Shown piece after piece: positions 44,201-56,677 of a stretch of 64,000 nucleotides of DNA (positions are counted from its first letter, which is position 1; each line of letters opens with the position of its first letter). The stretch spans positions 302,590 to 366,589 of the forward strand of contig JH720357.1 of the NCBI GenBank assembly GCA_000231825.2. The letters are read 5' to 3'. This stretch comes from Tetrahymena elliotti 4EA (Eukaryota; Ciliophora; Oligohymenophorea; Hymenostomatida; Tetrahymenidae). The notes below the pieces were generated by a model. That model had not been told where the DNA came from. It did not search any database and worked only from the letters and a program-made list of their open reading frames with translations. The translations under genes and the position numbers were made by a program.

Positions 44201-47200
44201 AGTTAGGAGCACAATTAACACATGATAAACTTGTAGAGAGATAATATTAAGTAGCTAAGCACTATCCACATGTACCATTAGCCATTAAATTATATCCTGC
44301 TGCACATTTAGAACACTAAGAAATACTAGTGCAAAGAGAGCAATTTGGTAATGAAACACTGCAACCTATGCATTATCCAGAGTTATTTAAGATCTTAGCT
44401 CCTGTACACTAGCAAATACCATTCAATAAATCATAATTATTTAGACATGATCCTGTGCAAACACCTGTCAATGGAGCGCATGCTGTGCAATTTAGAGGAC
44501 AATTAACGCAGTCATTTGTTGTATTTTATTAGAAAAATTAGTTAGATGCGCATTAGATGCAAGTTTTTGTGCTTCTAAAATATATTTTATAAAATTAGAT
44601 GAGTAAAATTAAATATATCTTGTATAAATCAAATTATAAAAAAGAATGTCTTAAACTTAGAAAGTAAAGAATTTACCCTTAAAGATAATAATTGGTTGCA
44701 CATGTCAAACATTAGGTAGGATTACAAGTTTAACATTATTAGCCATATTAAGTATAACAATTCACACATTGATTATTTGAATCAATAATTTAGCTTGGAC
44801 ATGAGCAAGCCCCGTTTGTAGTATCTAGTACATAATTATTTGAGCAAGCAGTGCAGCTGTCACCTCCTTAGTTATCAGGGCATGCAGAGCAATTAGGATT
44901 GCAGGTTAAACATTACTTAGTACTTTAATCATAATACTAACCACTTTAGCATTGTTTACAAGAATTATCAGCCATTAATCTGTAATTTGTAGAACATTAT
45001 GTACATGTTGTGTTTACTTAATCTGAGTTTAAAGTACAAACAGAACAATTTTATGCACATGCAGTACATGTAGATGTATTAGGAACTATAACACCATTTT
45101 AGCAAGAACATCCTGTAGATGTGGCAGTAAATCCTGTACCTCCGCATTAAATACATTAAGCACTACTACAGGTTAAGCATAGAGTAGAATTAAATCTAGA
45201 AGCACAAGTTTTGCATTTTTTATCAGCACTATCAATAACATAGCCGGCTGCATTACAGACACATTAATTTTGACTTAAACTATATCCGTTTGTGCAACTA
45301 TAACATCCATTGGAGTTACATTGGCTACAGTTAAGATCAGTACAAGCAATGCATGAATTACCATTTCTATAAGAACCAGCAGCACATAATTAACATGTTC
45401 CATTAGAAACAACATATGGAGAGTTGCAACTAGTGCAAACTGCTGCATTAGATGCAGAGTTCAAAGAGCATTTAGAACCTTTTATTATTTTATAAAAATT
45501 TCGTTTCAATAAACTTAAAAAATTTTTATTAATGATAAAAGTTTAAATTACTTCTCTAGTTTTTGAAAATAAATTAATTTAGAATTAAATAAACAAAGTG
45601 AATGATTAAAAAAAATCATTAATAACATTGAAAAATTAATTTAATAACAGATTAATTATTTCTAATATTTTGTTAATTTTATTTTTTTAATTGAAAAACC
45701 CTTTAAATATATTAATTTTTCAATTTATGAATTAAATATTTACAATTTGGGATAGCATTTAAGCAATTTAAGCAGGTGTTACTGACAACAACAAATTAGT
45801 TTAAGCTAGTGTTGCAAACACAAGTATTAGAATTTGTTTGAAGAGAAAATCCATTAGTACAAGCAAGGCAAATATTTTTATCATTACACGAAATACAATT
45901 TTTGTCAATTGTTGAGCAAGCATAACAGGTATTACTTGTAGTAATAAGACCAAATGTTGGAAGGCAGGATATACAGCTTTTACCTGTTATATCACATTAG
46001 GCACAATTACTTAAAGAGTTTGTACAAGGAACACAAGTTCCAATTTAGACATATCCCTTACAATCACAGATTTTTGAGTCACCTTTAATTAAAATATGAT
46101 ATTGTCTTTTATATTTAATTGTATGTTTATATTTTACTTGCAAGCTAGAAAGTACTATCAAAACATTCTATACACTATGAGGTATTACATTTTCCACAAT
46201 TAGGAAATAGACTTTAACATGAGACACAGGTATTTTGAGTTGAGCTAAAAACTCCTCCATTCGGGCAAATACAGTATTTTTAAATTGGGTCATAAATAAG
46301 ATTTTGTATACAAGTATTGCAATACTTCCCATCAGAAGTAAGTTGGCTGCAATAAGCAAATACTTTAATTTCACAGTAGAGAGGGTTAGAGCTGGGTACT
46401 GCACAACTGACACATTAAAATGTAACTTTATCAATTAAAAACCCATTAGAGCATTAAATGCAATATCCACTTGTATCACATTTTTGGCAATTATCCTAAT
46501 AATTAATTATATATTCAGATGTTTTTAAAAAATTAATTTAAAAGAGTTTGGTAGAAATACAATATTTCATTTAATATTTTTTTAAATTACTGGACAAGGT
46601 TAACATGTTGTTCCTTTTATGTAGGTAGATCCTTTGCATTCACAGAAGTTTCCATTGACATCATCAGTTTAAGTATAGGGGGCTACACAAGAATTAGAAT
46701 CACAACTAGAGTAAGCAGTTGTACATGTGCAATTAGAAGGACATAGTTCGCATGATCCTGAATAATTGTTGAGAAGATAAGAATTACTACAAACCTTACA
46801 TGATCCAGTTTAGTTGTCAAAATATAGTAGATTATTGGTGTCACAATTTGATAATTAAGAGCATTTCATAGTTGTCGCATCCCAAGCACTTCCAGATGGG
46901 CATTTTAGGCACTTTTATAGAGAAGTAGACCAACCATACTTTTAATCAACACACATTTAGCATTCAGCTTCCGTTGCCAAACTCAAACAGCTTTTTCCAC
47001 CTTAAATTTTATATGTTGTGTTAGCCTTTCTAATGCATGTATTTAAAGTAGGATCCCAATATCCATTGCTAAATTATTTGGAATATTTATTTATTAGTTT
47101 TTTAGAATAAGTAGAACATTAAAGAATAATAATGCTACCAATTTTTTAAGCAGTTTTCTTGTAATCGGCAATCAACACAAACATTTAATGCATTGTATAG

Positions 47201-47519
47201 ATAACCAGGTAACATACAAGAAGATGCTGATGGAATTTAACAAACATTGCTTGAATCAACTGTTCCATTGCTTTTGAATTGAAAAATAATTAAATTAAAT
47301 TTAGTTCTTGCATACAAAATATTACCACAAAGAGCAATTTAATGAACAATTTATGCATTATCCATAGCCAAAAATACTAGATGAATTAGATTCACAATTC
47401 TAAATCTGACTTAAAGTGGCTGCAGTTGAAAAGTTGAAAAAGCAGTAAGCTATTTAAATCAATACAATAATTGTTTTGCTAAAACTTAAAATATTTGAGT
47501 TATCTTTCCTGAACAACAT
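41289..47519 (-). CDS. Large cysteine-rich single-pass membrane protein (paralog B)
   Basis: Same architecture and orientation as the gene at 33720-40141, so the pair is a tandem duplication. ATG 47519 is followed by an N-terminus with a hydrophobic stretch (TIIVLIQIAYCFFNF) that should act as a signal sequence. CxxC-type repeats run from about 47380 to 43330. An EGF-like unit lies near 42780-42700. A CTCQNSATLYEDI motif near 41880, equivalent to the GPS-like site of paralog A, precedes one membrane helix (about 41790-41720, VVAIVILSVILGLLIYV). The cytoplasmic tail is basic then acidic and ends DKFRLAKQV before TGA 41289-41291. The tail sequences of the two paralogs have diverged more than the membrane-proximal part. 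Function unknown; presumably cell surface. Confidence 0.84.
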
Positions 47520-48362
47520 AAGTAAAAACTATTGTAATATCTAATGAGTAAATAAATATATATTTCTATTGTTGTTTTTTTGTTTATTATTTAATTATAA
47601 ACTTATTTTCCTTTGGGAATAATAATAAATAAAATTCACTAAACCTATTTACTGTAGAAGTAGAAGTTTATTCTTTCAATACACATATAATGTAATTAAT
47701 TTTTTGTTAATCTAAAAAAAAAACAAAATTTTTAAAAATTAACTTAATTCACTATTAATTCATTAGCTTTTACCATTTATTCTATATTCAAAATTAAATA
47801 AATTATTATGAATTGCAAAGAATTAATATATTTTTGAGATTTGAGAAGATTTTGTTCATCACATACAAAAAATTAAGAGTTTTCAGTACAAAAAATTATT
47901 AAATTAGTTAATTGGGGAAGAAAAAGAAAAGACTAAGAAAAAAAAGATAGTGATATATTGTTTAAATCTAGAGACTTTCTTTTTTTTAAAAGAAATAACC
48001 CTACGGGGACTTGATTATTCTAAAAAAACTGCTCAGTTTTTTTTTCTCCCCTCTTTTTCACAAAAGTAACAAAAAAAAAGTATTTCTTTTATTGTTTGAT
48101 CAATAACATTTTTTATCAAAAATTGGTAAAATTATTTTGTATTTTAAATAATATCATTTTTTTTTCTTCATTTTATAATAAAATACTCCTGAATTTCAGA
48201 AAAAGAATATGAGCAAGTTTTATTTTTTGTAAAAATTGATGTAATATTGTATTATACTGATAAATACTAATAGCTACAATATATTTTTATATTTTATTTT
48301 CTTTTTTAAAATAATTTCAATGATGTTTTTATGGCCCATGGTGTTCTGCTCTTAATTTTCTG
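47520..48362. other. Intergenic with a short GC-richer hairpin element
   Basis: AT-rich DNA upstream of paralog B. It contains one unusual island near 47999-48056 (listed separately). Otherwise it has poly-A and poly-T runs only. Confidence 0.5.
47999..48043. other. GC-richer patch followed by a perfect A/T hairpin
   Basis: CCCTACGGGG (47999-48008) stands out in otherwise almost GC-free DNA. It is followed by AAAAAAACTG (48022-48031), two bases, and CAGTTTTTTT (48034-48043), a perfect 10 bp inverted repeat ending in a T-run. This could be the 3' end of a small RNA made by RNA polymerase III, or a regulatory site. I cannot recognise any RNA family, and the repeat reads the same on both strands. 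Confidence 0.3.
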
Positions 48363-51300
48363 TCATTCCTTTAGATTACCTCTAATTTATTTTTCCAGCT
48401 TTACATTTGTTATATTTTATTGAAAATTCAAACAATTTATTTAATAATTTAGACTGTAATTTAAAAAGCAATAAAAAATAATATGTAACAAAAAAAAATT
48501 AATTAAGTTATTTTTTTACTCTTAAGATTGGTCTAGATCTTTTTTGGCTAGATAGACAAGATCTTCTCTATATCTGCAATCTGAAGGGAGAGGATCACTA
48601 GTAGAGAGCAGATTAGCTGGTGTGATGAGTTAGATATCCCAATACTTTTTTCCATCAAATTCTAAATACTCAAGCCAAGATCCTTTGACATTATTTACTA
48701 TATTTGTCTTATCTGAAATGCGATTGATAGTTCCTCTATTTTTATCAAAAACAAATGAAAAAAAAAATTTGATAATTATTGATGAGTCAATTCAGACAAT
48801 TTTTATTTTTGCTATCAAAATAAATTAATTCAATTTACGTAAAGTAATCTGTAGGGAATTCAGCTCTGCTGAAAAAGCTTGCACTTTCTGCAAAAGAAAT
48901 TGTACATTCTAAGTCATTTTTTTAGTCAACAAAGGTCATACTTTCATAAAATTCCAAAACTCTGGTTCCATAAAGAAGGCCTGTAATTTTACAGGGTGGG
49001 AATCTAATTTTACAAATTATTTTTTCTTGTATTTGTATGTTGTTACAATTGAAACAATGCGTTTTATAGTATGTTTCACTATGTGTAAGAAATGAATTTA
49101 CCTGTAAATAATTTCTTATCCGTCATAGAAAACAACATGGTTTGGTCCTTCTTATGATCCTTAAACTGAGTTAGCACTATTTAATTTAGCTTTATACTCA
49201 TAATGGCCAAAGAATTTATATCTTTTTTATGAATCTTAGATGTAAAAGTGAGAAATAGGAGGATGGTGACTTTTATTTAAAAATAAATAATGTAATTAAA
49301 AAATGCTTTATTCAAATAACCATAAAAAAATATGAAAAATTAAATCTCAACATACTCTTTTTTCTAAATAAGACTGTAATCTAACAAGTTTGAAATTTTA
49401 AGAATTGCATTAAAATAAAATAATAACTAACTATTTTTTTAATATTTGTTGACAATAAATAAATAATTTAAATGAGCATCTTTTATTTTGATTTCTTTGT
49501 GGGAAAATTTTAGAAGAAATATGAATATACCATTCATCAAAACAAAATCTGAATAGCATTTTTTTAAAGAAATGTTTGAATTCATAATTATTATTTGTTA
49601 ATATTTGTTTCAGATTAAAAACAAAAATTTTCCTTTTAAAAATTCAGTAATTGGAAATTAATGACTTTATCATTTTTTAGAATTTTTAGTTATTTTTATA
49701 AAGAGTTTTTAGTAAGATTTTAAATGTGTATTTTTATTTTATTTTTGACACATCAATCTTAAATATTATTTGTCTTTATAACAAAATTATGTGTTTGTTT
49801 GTTATTAAAGAAAGACATTTTGTTACACTGCTCTTCGTTAATTTTAAAATTATTTAATGTTTCTGAAAAACTAAAATAATGAGGTTTTTTGTTTATTTAA
49901 ATTTTTTTTAAATCATTTAAAAGAATTAATAAAAATGATTAAAAATTCCTATTTTATATAATAGAGAAGAATTTAACTTAATAGAAAATTTTTACCTTGT
50001 ATGTTCAATTTCTATTTTTGTTCCATCAGCCCAGTGACCTTAAAAAGTTTCACCAAGGATAGGGTTGAATGGCTTTAATTACTTAACAACATTGTAAAGT
50101 CCAGCAATCGCAAATGCAATAGTTAATCTAAATCTCTCAATTACATCCTACATTTAAAATATCATGTTAATTGTTTATTTATTATTATGATGTGAAAAAT
50201 ACTTATGTGTTTGAAGCTAATCTTAAGTAAATTGGCATGAAAGCCCAATTGTCACATATTCTCTCAATTGTAGATCTTGGCTCAAAGATTCTCACTGGCA
50301 AAGAAACAGAAACTACATCCTTCCCTTCAATTAATCTTTTCCCAACTCTTTTAATCAGCTCCATAATAAGACCTTCTTAACTTTTGATTTCTTCCTGTTA
50401 AAAACGAATGGTTTAAAAAATGCTTCAATTATTTTGAAATTATTTGAACAAAAAGAATACCTTGTTGTAACAGCCAATACCTCCTTCACTAACTTTTTTA
50501 TAGCCTAATTTTCTGTCTTCAATAGGAATTCTCTTGGCATTGGTAGGTACTTGATTATTTATTAGTTGCTGTACAATTTTAATTTAATCAGCGAAATCAG
50601 TCTTTATTTTACTAGAATAAATCTAATTCTATGTGTACCATAACAGTTTATATTTAGTTATTGCCTTTTTTTACTAGGATATAGATAATTAACTTAAACT
50701 TTGTTACTAGTTAAAAGAGGCTTATTGGTTTCCAGATAGTTAAATGTCTTGTTTTTTTTCAGCTTTTCTCACAAAAAGTGACTGATCTAAATCTGCCATC
50801 ATTTAAAATGAAGAATCAATTCCTCTTAAGTGTAATCCATTTGAGTCTGTAGTAACCTATGAATTAGACAAACTGTTTTCCTAAATAAGATCTCTAATTG
50901 CAATTAATTATTAAGATCTCTTTCTAAGAATACTTTTTTCCATATTTTTAAGCTTTGAACTAGTCATACCACAATAATATCTAAGCTCAGATCTGCCATC
51001 TTACTTAGGAAGAATCAAAAATACCTCTATCATTCTAAAACCTTTACCTTCAGAATCAATAACCAAATAATACCTTATTATTACAAAAAAATATTTCTTG
51101 AATGTACAAACTTAAAGAAAAACTTTTGTAATTAAATGATTCCATTTTAGTTGATAATGTATTTCTTGAATATTATTATAAAATAATAGTAAAATTTACT
51201 ATGTTTTGAAGTCATTTAGAATAAACCTGTAAATAGATTAACTACAATCAATGCTTTATGTATTGATTGCATTTTTTCCTTTTGGTTTTATGTCAAACAA

Positions 51301-54300
51301 GAAATTTGAACTAAACTTTTTGATTAACTTGCTGGAAGTAGGCATTTTGTCAAAAGATTATATGTTAAAATCAATTTATTTTCTAAAACTCTAATTCTTT
51401 AAATATCCAAATATATTATCTGCATACTCATTTATGAAAATTTAAGCTAAGATTTCATTTTCAGGATGAAAAACTTTAGAAGATTTTTATTTCTTAATAA
51501 ACAATCGGAAGGTAATAAAAAACATAAGAACTGAATTGATAATAATTTTATTTTAAATAAGGCTAAACTAAAGATTTAATCTACAGTATCTGTCTATATT
51601 TTCAGAGAATAAGCCTTGAATTAAAACCATAAAAACAGCATAAAAAATTATAGGCACTTATTTTTTAAACAAAATTTTATTTTATATTTTAATAAGAATT
51701 AATTACATAATATTGAAGGTTTATACACCTTTCTTACAGATTCAAATAACTTTACACCATTTCTATATTTATCAAAATGCCATGTTTTGTTATGTTCTTT
51801 AATTTATTTCTCTGATATCTCATTCTCAACTTCATGAAGAACCAGCCTAAGAGGATTTAAATCTGATGGATAGTCTTGCTATTTAAAATCTTGATATTTC
51901 ATCTAATTTAAAAGAAATTAAATATTTAAAAAGCTTATTAAATTGATTTTTATTTTACTATTCTTGGAATTACTGAATTTTGGTTTGCTATCTTTTTATC
52001 AACTTTCTTTTCCTAAATGTAAGGTTTTGCTTATTCGTTTATTGACTGCTTTATTTCTTATTTTTGCTAGTTAAATTTTTTATCTTAAATGATTTTTAAA
52101 ATTTTTTTATTTTACATCCATTTTAGCTGCATTCAATATTTCTTATCTCCACTATTCTGTTTCTTCTTTAGTAATTCCACTAAAATAATATTTTTTTTAA
52201 GGAGAAATAGACTCTACATAGAATGCATGTTCTCTTTCCTTTTTAAATAAGTTAATTAATTATCAAATTTTACATTTTAAAAATAAAATTTTTTAAGAAA
52301 GTGTTGAATTCATAATTCATTACGTTTTCAACAGAAAGAATACTTGATACAAAACAGTCTTTTAAGTGAATGTATCCTCTGGGTGTTTTATCAAATTGTG
52401 TCTTAAAATATAACAAGTTTTCACAGTCTAATACTAAATATCTTTCATTCCAATCAAAATCAATAGGACCATCTCCTTTTTTATAAATAACACCTGCCTT
52501 TTTTCTAATGATATTCTTAAAAATATTATTTTAGATTACTTTTAATTTGTTTTTACAATTTTACTCTTCTTATAATGATTTCTGAAGATGTATCACTATT
52601 GTTTTTAGCTCCCATAGGAGTAAGTTTTGGTGTTTGTGGCAAAGAGCCATTACCTGCATAATTATACTGCTAAAATGAACCATTTAACTATTACTACTAA
52701 TATGAGGTGTTCAATAAAATATTATTTTGATTAGGATTTATTGTAGTATTTAAAGACAGATTTTGCAAGTTATTAACTTCTTTTTGCTTGATTGAATAAA
52801 AAATATTACTTTATAAAAAATGAAATTAAAATTGTACATTTGGGTTCAATTTATTCTGAAACCTGTTTTTGACTATATCTGATTGTTCAGAAGTTACAGA
52901 ATTCTCTTTAAAAAGTCTTTAGCTTCTCTTAGCAACTCTATAATAAAAATAATATTATTATTTGGTTTTATTAACAAAAATAATTAACCTCATATAATTG
53001 GTTTGCTTTTGGAAATCTTAAAAGTTACTGATTTTATATGGATACAACTGCTGAGTATAATCATACTTTGCTACCATGTTCTTAACTTGTGCCATTTTCT
53101 ATTCAATAGCTTTGCTATCCATTTAAATCCATCTTTTGTAAGTAATGAGCATAGATTTATAATAATAAATATAAAACTTTCTAAGAGTTTCTTCTAAACA
53201 ATCCTATAACTAAATTAAAGAAATAATGAATAAAATTATAAAATCATCTTAAATAATTACTTGAGATGAAGCAGGATCATAAGACATTTTGTATTGAATA
53301 TTTTTAGTAACAGTAGTGATATTTTTACAATTTTTTTGCCAATTATTTGTATTTTGAATGTTAAAGTTTGATTGAAAACCAATTTTAATATCCTCTTCAA
53401 ATCCTTTAAAATAATCTATCTTTTCATCTATGATATCAATATATCTAATCTGTTTTATTGATCAATTAATTTTATTAATTAAATTTACTAATTTGTTTAC
53501 ATTAGGGTCGATTTTCAAATTTGAAACTGGTCCTTAAATAGCTGTTGAATTTATGTTGCACTAAAATAACTCGAACTGATAACACTAAATATATTGAAAA
53601 CAAATATCTTATCATAAAATAACAATTTAAATGCTTTTTAATAAAGAAATAAATCATATAATATTATCTAAAATACTATTTTATTCTTTTTTTTTGAATT
53701 TATTATTTTCTTTTATTAAAATAACGATTAAGCAAGCTAAAAGCGATAAATTTTTTATTATTCATATTTAATAAATTACTTAAATAGAAGCAGAGTAGTT
53801 GGTAGCATTGTACATTTTATTGCTAATTATTTATATGCCATAATTCCCAATTATTTCTCTATATAAGCCTGGTAACGATTCTCCAAGAATGTAAACTTTT
53901 TCATTTGGTTTCTTTTAATTTAGAAAATGTAAAAACCTATGAACAAAACTCATCCTTCAAAGCATGATTTAAAGATTGAATAAAAGAATGAAATAATATT
54001 TGCTTATTTACTTGATTAGGATAAACAATAGTTTCATTATTGGATCTTAACAAATCATAATCAATGATATAATCCATATAGAGCTATCCTATTTGTATTT
54101 GCTAATTGTGATTTAATTATAATAATAAAATAATGTTAACAAATGAGCAGTTTCTACTTCTTTTTATTTTAATAAACTTCAATTTAAAATCTATCATTTT
54201 ACTTCTAAGCCTAGTGGCAGCTCCATAACTAATTTAATCTGCTTCATTTGACTGCTGATACTGGTTTAGGTAATAATTCAAATAAAAAACTTGGTTAAAA

Positions 54301-54870
54301 ATTTGCTTTATTTCTTAGATATATGAATATTTAATTATTTATTTATCAAAAGTTCACTGCAAAGAAATACCTTTTGTTAATAATACTTATTAGATAGGAT
54401 TTATTCAATAGAAAATATACAATAATTATTAAATTGCAAACAAACCTTTTTCTAATCAGTATTATCTTGATTTTTATTGCCTCTTTTTACAAATGTCATC
54501 ATATATTGATCAATCTTATTTACTTATTAAAAACCTTATGTAAGCTAGTCTATATTTTCTTTATTTTAATAGTTCAAATTCTTTCAATTTACTAAAAACT
54601 ATATTTCTGAATATATTAAATATTGTATCAAATATTTATTTGCCTTTTATAACCATTTTTTAAAAAGCATTGATCCTAGCATTTTGATTACTTTAATCTA
54701 AAATCCTCTGAAAGTTGTAATTCTCATAAAAATAACCTGTAAGCTCTCTTTAAATTTAAGATTTTATTACAAAAATTTATGCTTTGATTAAATAATTTTT
54801 TTAATAAGACTAACTTAAAAACAAATAAAAAATAATAACAGTTATTATCTTTATTTAAAGCTTTTTTCAT
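48363..54870 (-). CDS. Oxysterol-binding-related lipid-transfer protein with PH, START-like and ORD modules
   Basis: A many-exon minus-strand gene ending at TGA 48363-48365; the 5' end is uncertain. Upstream exons (about 54780-52800) encode helical, Gln-rich sequence. A PH domain follows (about 52500-52120: GVIYKKGDGPIDFDWNERYL, then YYFSGITKEETEQWRQEIL). Next is a START-like region (about 51900-50850: HNKTWHFDKYRNGVKLFES, then NEYADNIFGYLKNQSFRKQ). The OSBP-related domain is unmistakable: VVSVSLPVRIFEPRSTIERI (about 50300), KPFNPILGETFQGHWADGTK (about 50050) and SHHPPISHF, with EHTSHHPP completed across a 726 nt intron (49270-49995). It should move sterols or phosphoinositide-exchanged lipids between membranes, using PH for docking. 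No FFAT motif was looked for exhaustively. The C-terminal 45 or so residues after DLVYLAKKDLDQS are low-complexity and read through TAA codons. The ORD is certain, PH is likely, and START is inferred. Confidence 0.83.
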
Positions 54871-55591
54871 AATTTATAAATTTATTTGATATTTATGCTG
54901 TGTGAATGAATATTAACCTTAAAAATAAAAATTTATTTCAAAATTAACTAAGAATGGTTAAAATAATTTATTAATTTTTTACTATTTTCATAATTTAAAA
55001 TACAGTCAACAAAAGTTAGTTGTTCTTTCTTTGTCGTTTTTAAATAAATAAATGTATTAATTATTTTAGAATTAATTTGAAGTAACTAATAATCAACAAA
55101 AATTATCATTAAATTTTTGCTCATTTTTATTTAGAATTAAAAGATGTCATAAGGATGTATTTTTTTTGTAAAGTAAATAATAGCATTAAAATAAGGGTAG
55201 ACAATAACAAGCAATTAGAAAATAATAATATATAATGTGTAAATAAGTAATTAATTTTTAATAATAAATTGTGGATTTGAAGTAGACTTGGCATTATTTT
55301 ATTGATTGTTAATTCGCATTTAGCTTTTAGATGATTGATTGAATGCTTAGCCAAGAATATTTATTAAGATTGCTACTTTAATTTTCAAAATAGTGACTTC
55401 TTATTTATCTACCTAGCTATCTTAGATACTACTATTTAGCTTGCTAAAAATTTAAATTAGTTTTTCATCATGTCATATTGTATTTATACACATAGTAAGT
55501 CCATAAATAATTATAATTTATTAGAAATAGAATGCCTGAAGACTAAAGCATCTTCAAGCAGTCATATCACTCATTCGAAAAGGAAAGAAGT
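54871..55591. other. Intergenic
   Basis: AT-rich DNA between the approximate 5' end of the OSBP-related gene and the Sec61 gamma stop. No gene is supported. It should carry the OSBP-related promoter and the Sec61 gamma 3' region. Confidence 0.45.
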
Positions 55592-55956
55592 TCATTGAGA
55601 AAGGATAATGTTATTGATGGGGATGAAAACTAACTTAATCAAGTAACCGACAACACCCATAACAGCGAAACCGAGAGCACAGTACATGGCAGTCTTCTTT
55701 AATTCTGTTTAAATAAAAAAAAGGATTAATATTGCTAATAAGTATTTTGAAATTGCTATTGATTGATGTCATTAAAAACAACGTTAGTTGTAAAGCAAAA
55801 AAGCTGCTTCTCTAATCATCCTGGCTATAAAAAGACCAAAAAAGTACCTTTGGCATTGGGCTTGGTGCACTTCTTGACGAATCTCTTAGATTCTTCAGCG
55901 AAATCGATAGCGCTCTTGACAAGGTTTTAGACTTCGTTCTTAGAGTCAGAGGACAT
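55592..55956 (-). CDS. SEC61G: Protein translocase subunit Sec61 gamma
   Basis: Two exons (55848-55956 and 55592-55704) give 73 residues, the usual length for this tail-anchored subunit of the ER protein-conducting channel. The sequence fits the family throughout: an amphipathic N-terminal helix, the conserved RFVKKCTKPNAKELKKTA at the cytosolic face, then the single membrane helix (MYCALGFAVMGVVGYLIKLV) ending IPINNIILSQ. The start is the only ATG before the helix and is preceded by AAAA, as is common for ciliate starts. Codon use differs from neighbouring genes, with many C-ending codons (GTC, ACC, ATC, CTC, AAG), the pattern expected of a highly expressed gene. Confidence 0.97.
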
Positions 55957-56677
55957 TTTTATTATATGTATGTGGTTTTTAAGATATTTTTTAGAAAAAG
56001 ATTTTTGTTTTTTTTTTAATTATTTATTTATTATGCTTTGATCATTAATTAATATAAACGATTTCATTCTAGCTGATTTTTTTAATTAAATACCTGTTTG
56101 CTTACGTGTATCATCAATCAACTTAAACAAATGATTCTCCACGCTAATCCAGTCCTTAAATTCTTTAATTAATTGAATAACTATCAATTGTTCAATCAAT
56201 CAATTAATTATAAATAGAAATGCATCGTGGATCTATCATCTGTGTATGTATCTTTCTTTCAAAAAATTAAAAGGATCCATCTCTCATTTATTCATAGAAA
56301 TATTGCTTGGAAGAGTTATGATATTTCAAATATTAATTATTCTTTTGAATTTTTTCAATTTACTAAAAAATGAAAATATCTTAAAAATAACACATTGGTG
56401 TGATGATAACCTTAATAGGCAGTTCTTTTATTCATATTTAATTCTAAGCAAAAAATTAATAAAAACATTTGCACAGTGTATTTAAGGAATAAAGAATTAC
56501 CATGAAAGAAATGAGTAAAGGACAATATTTATGAATAGATTAAACATATATATAAATAGTGAGATTAAAGTGATAGAATACATTAATTTTTATATAAATT
56601 TAGCTAAGCTTAAAAGTTCAAACAAACTTCTTTTAAAATAAATTAATTCTTCTTAAAATAATTTTCCCTTTTTTTCA
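55957..56677. other. Intergenic
   Basis: This runs from the Sec61 gamma start to the stop of the RPC8 gene. It contains AT-rich DNA with caatcaatcaattaat-type simple repeats near 56150-56210 and should hold the Sec61 gamma promoter. The open frames here have no protein-like composition. Confidence 0.5.

Noticed and set aside
51540..51700. Two transmembrane-like stretches in the OSBP-related gene
   Set aside because: They are in frame with the downstream exon but lie between a donor near 51731 and an acceptor near 51507. Treating them as intron joins the START-like segments in phase, so they are probably not coding.
55127..55354. Minus-strand 75-codon frame between the OSBP-related and Sec61 gamma genes
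   Set aside because: Composition is that of translated AT-rich noncoding DNA. There is no motif and no supporting splice structure.
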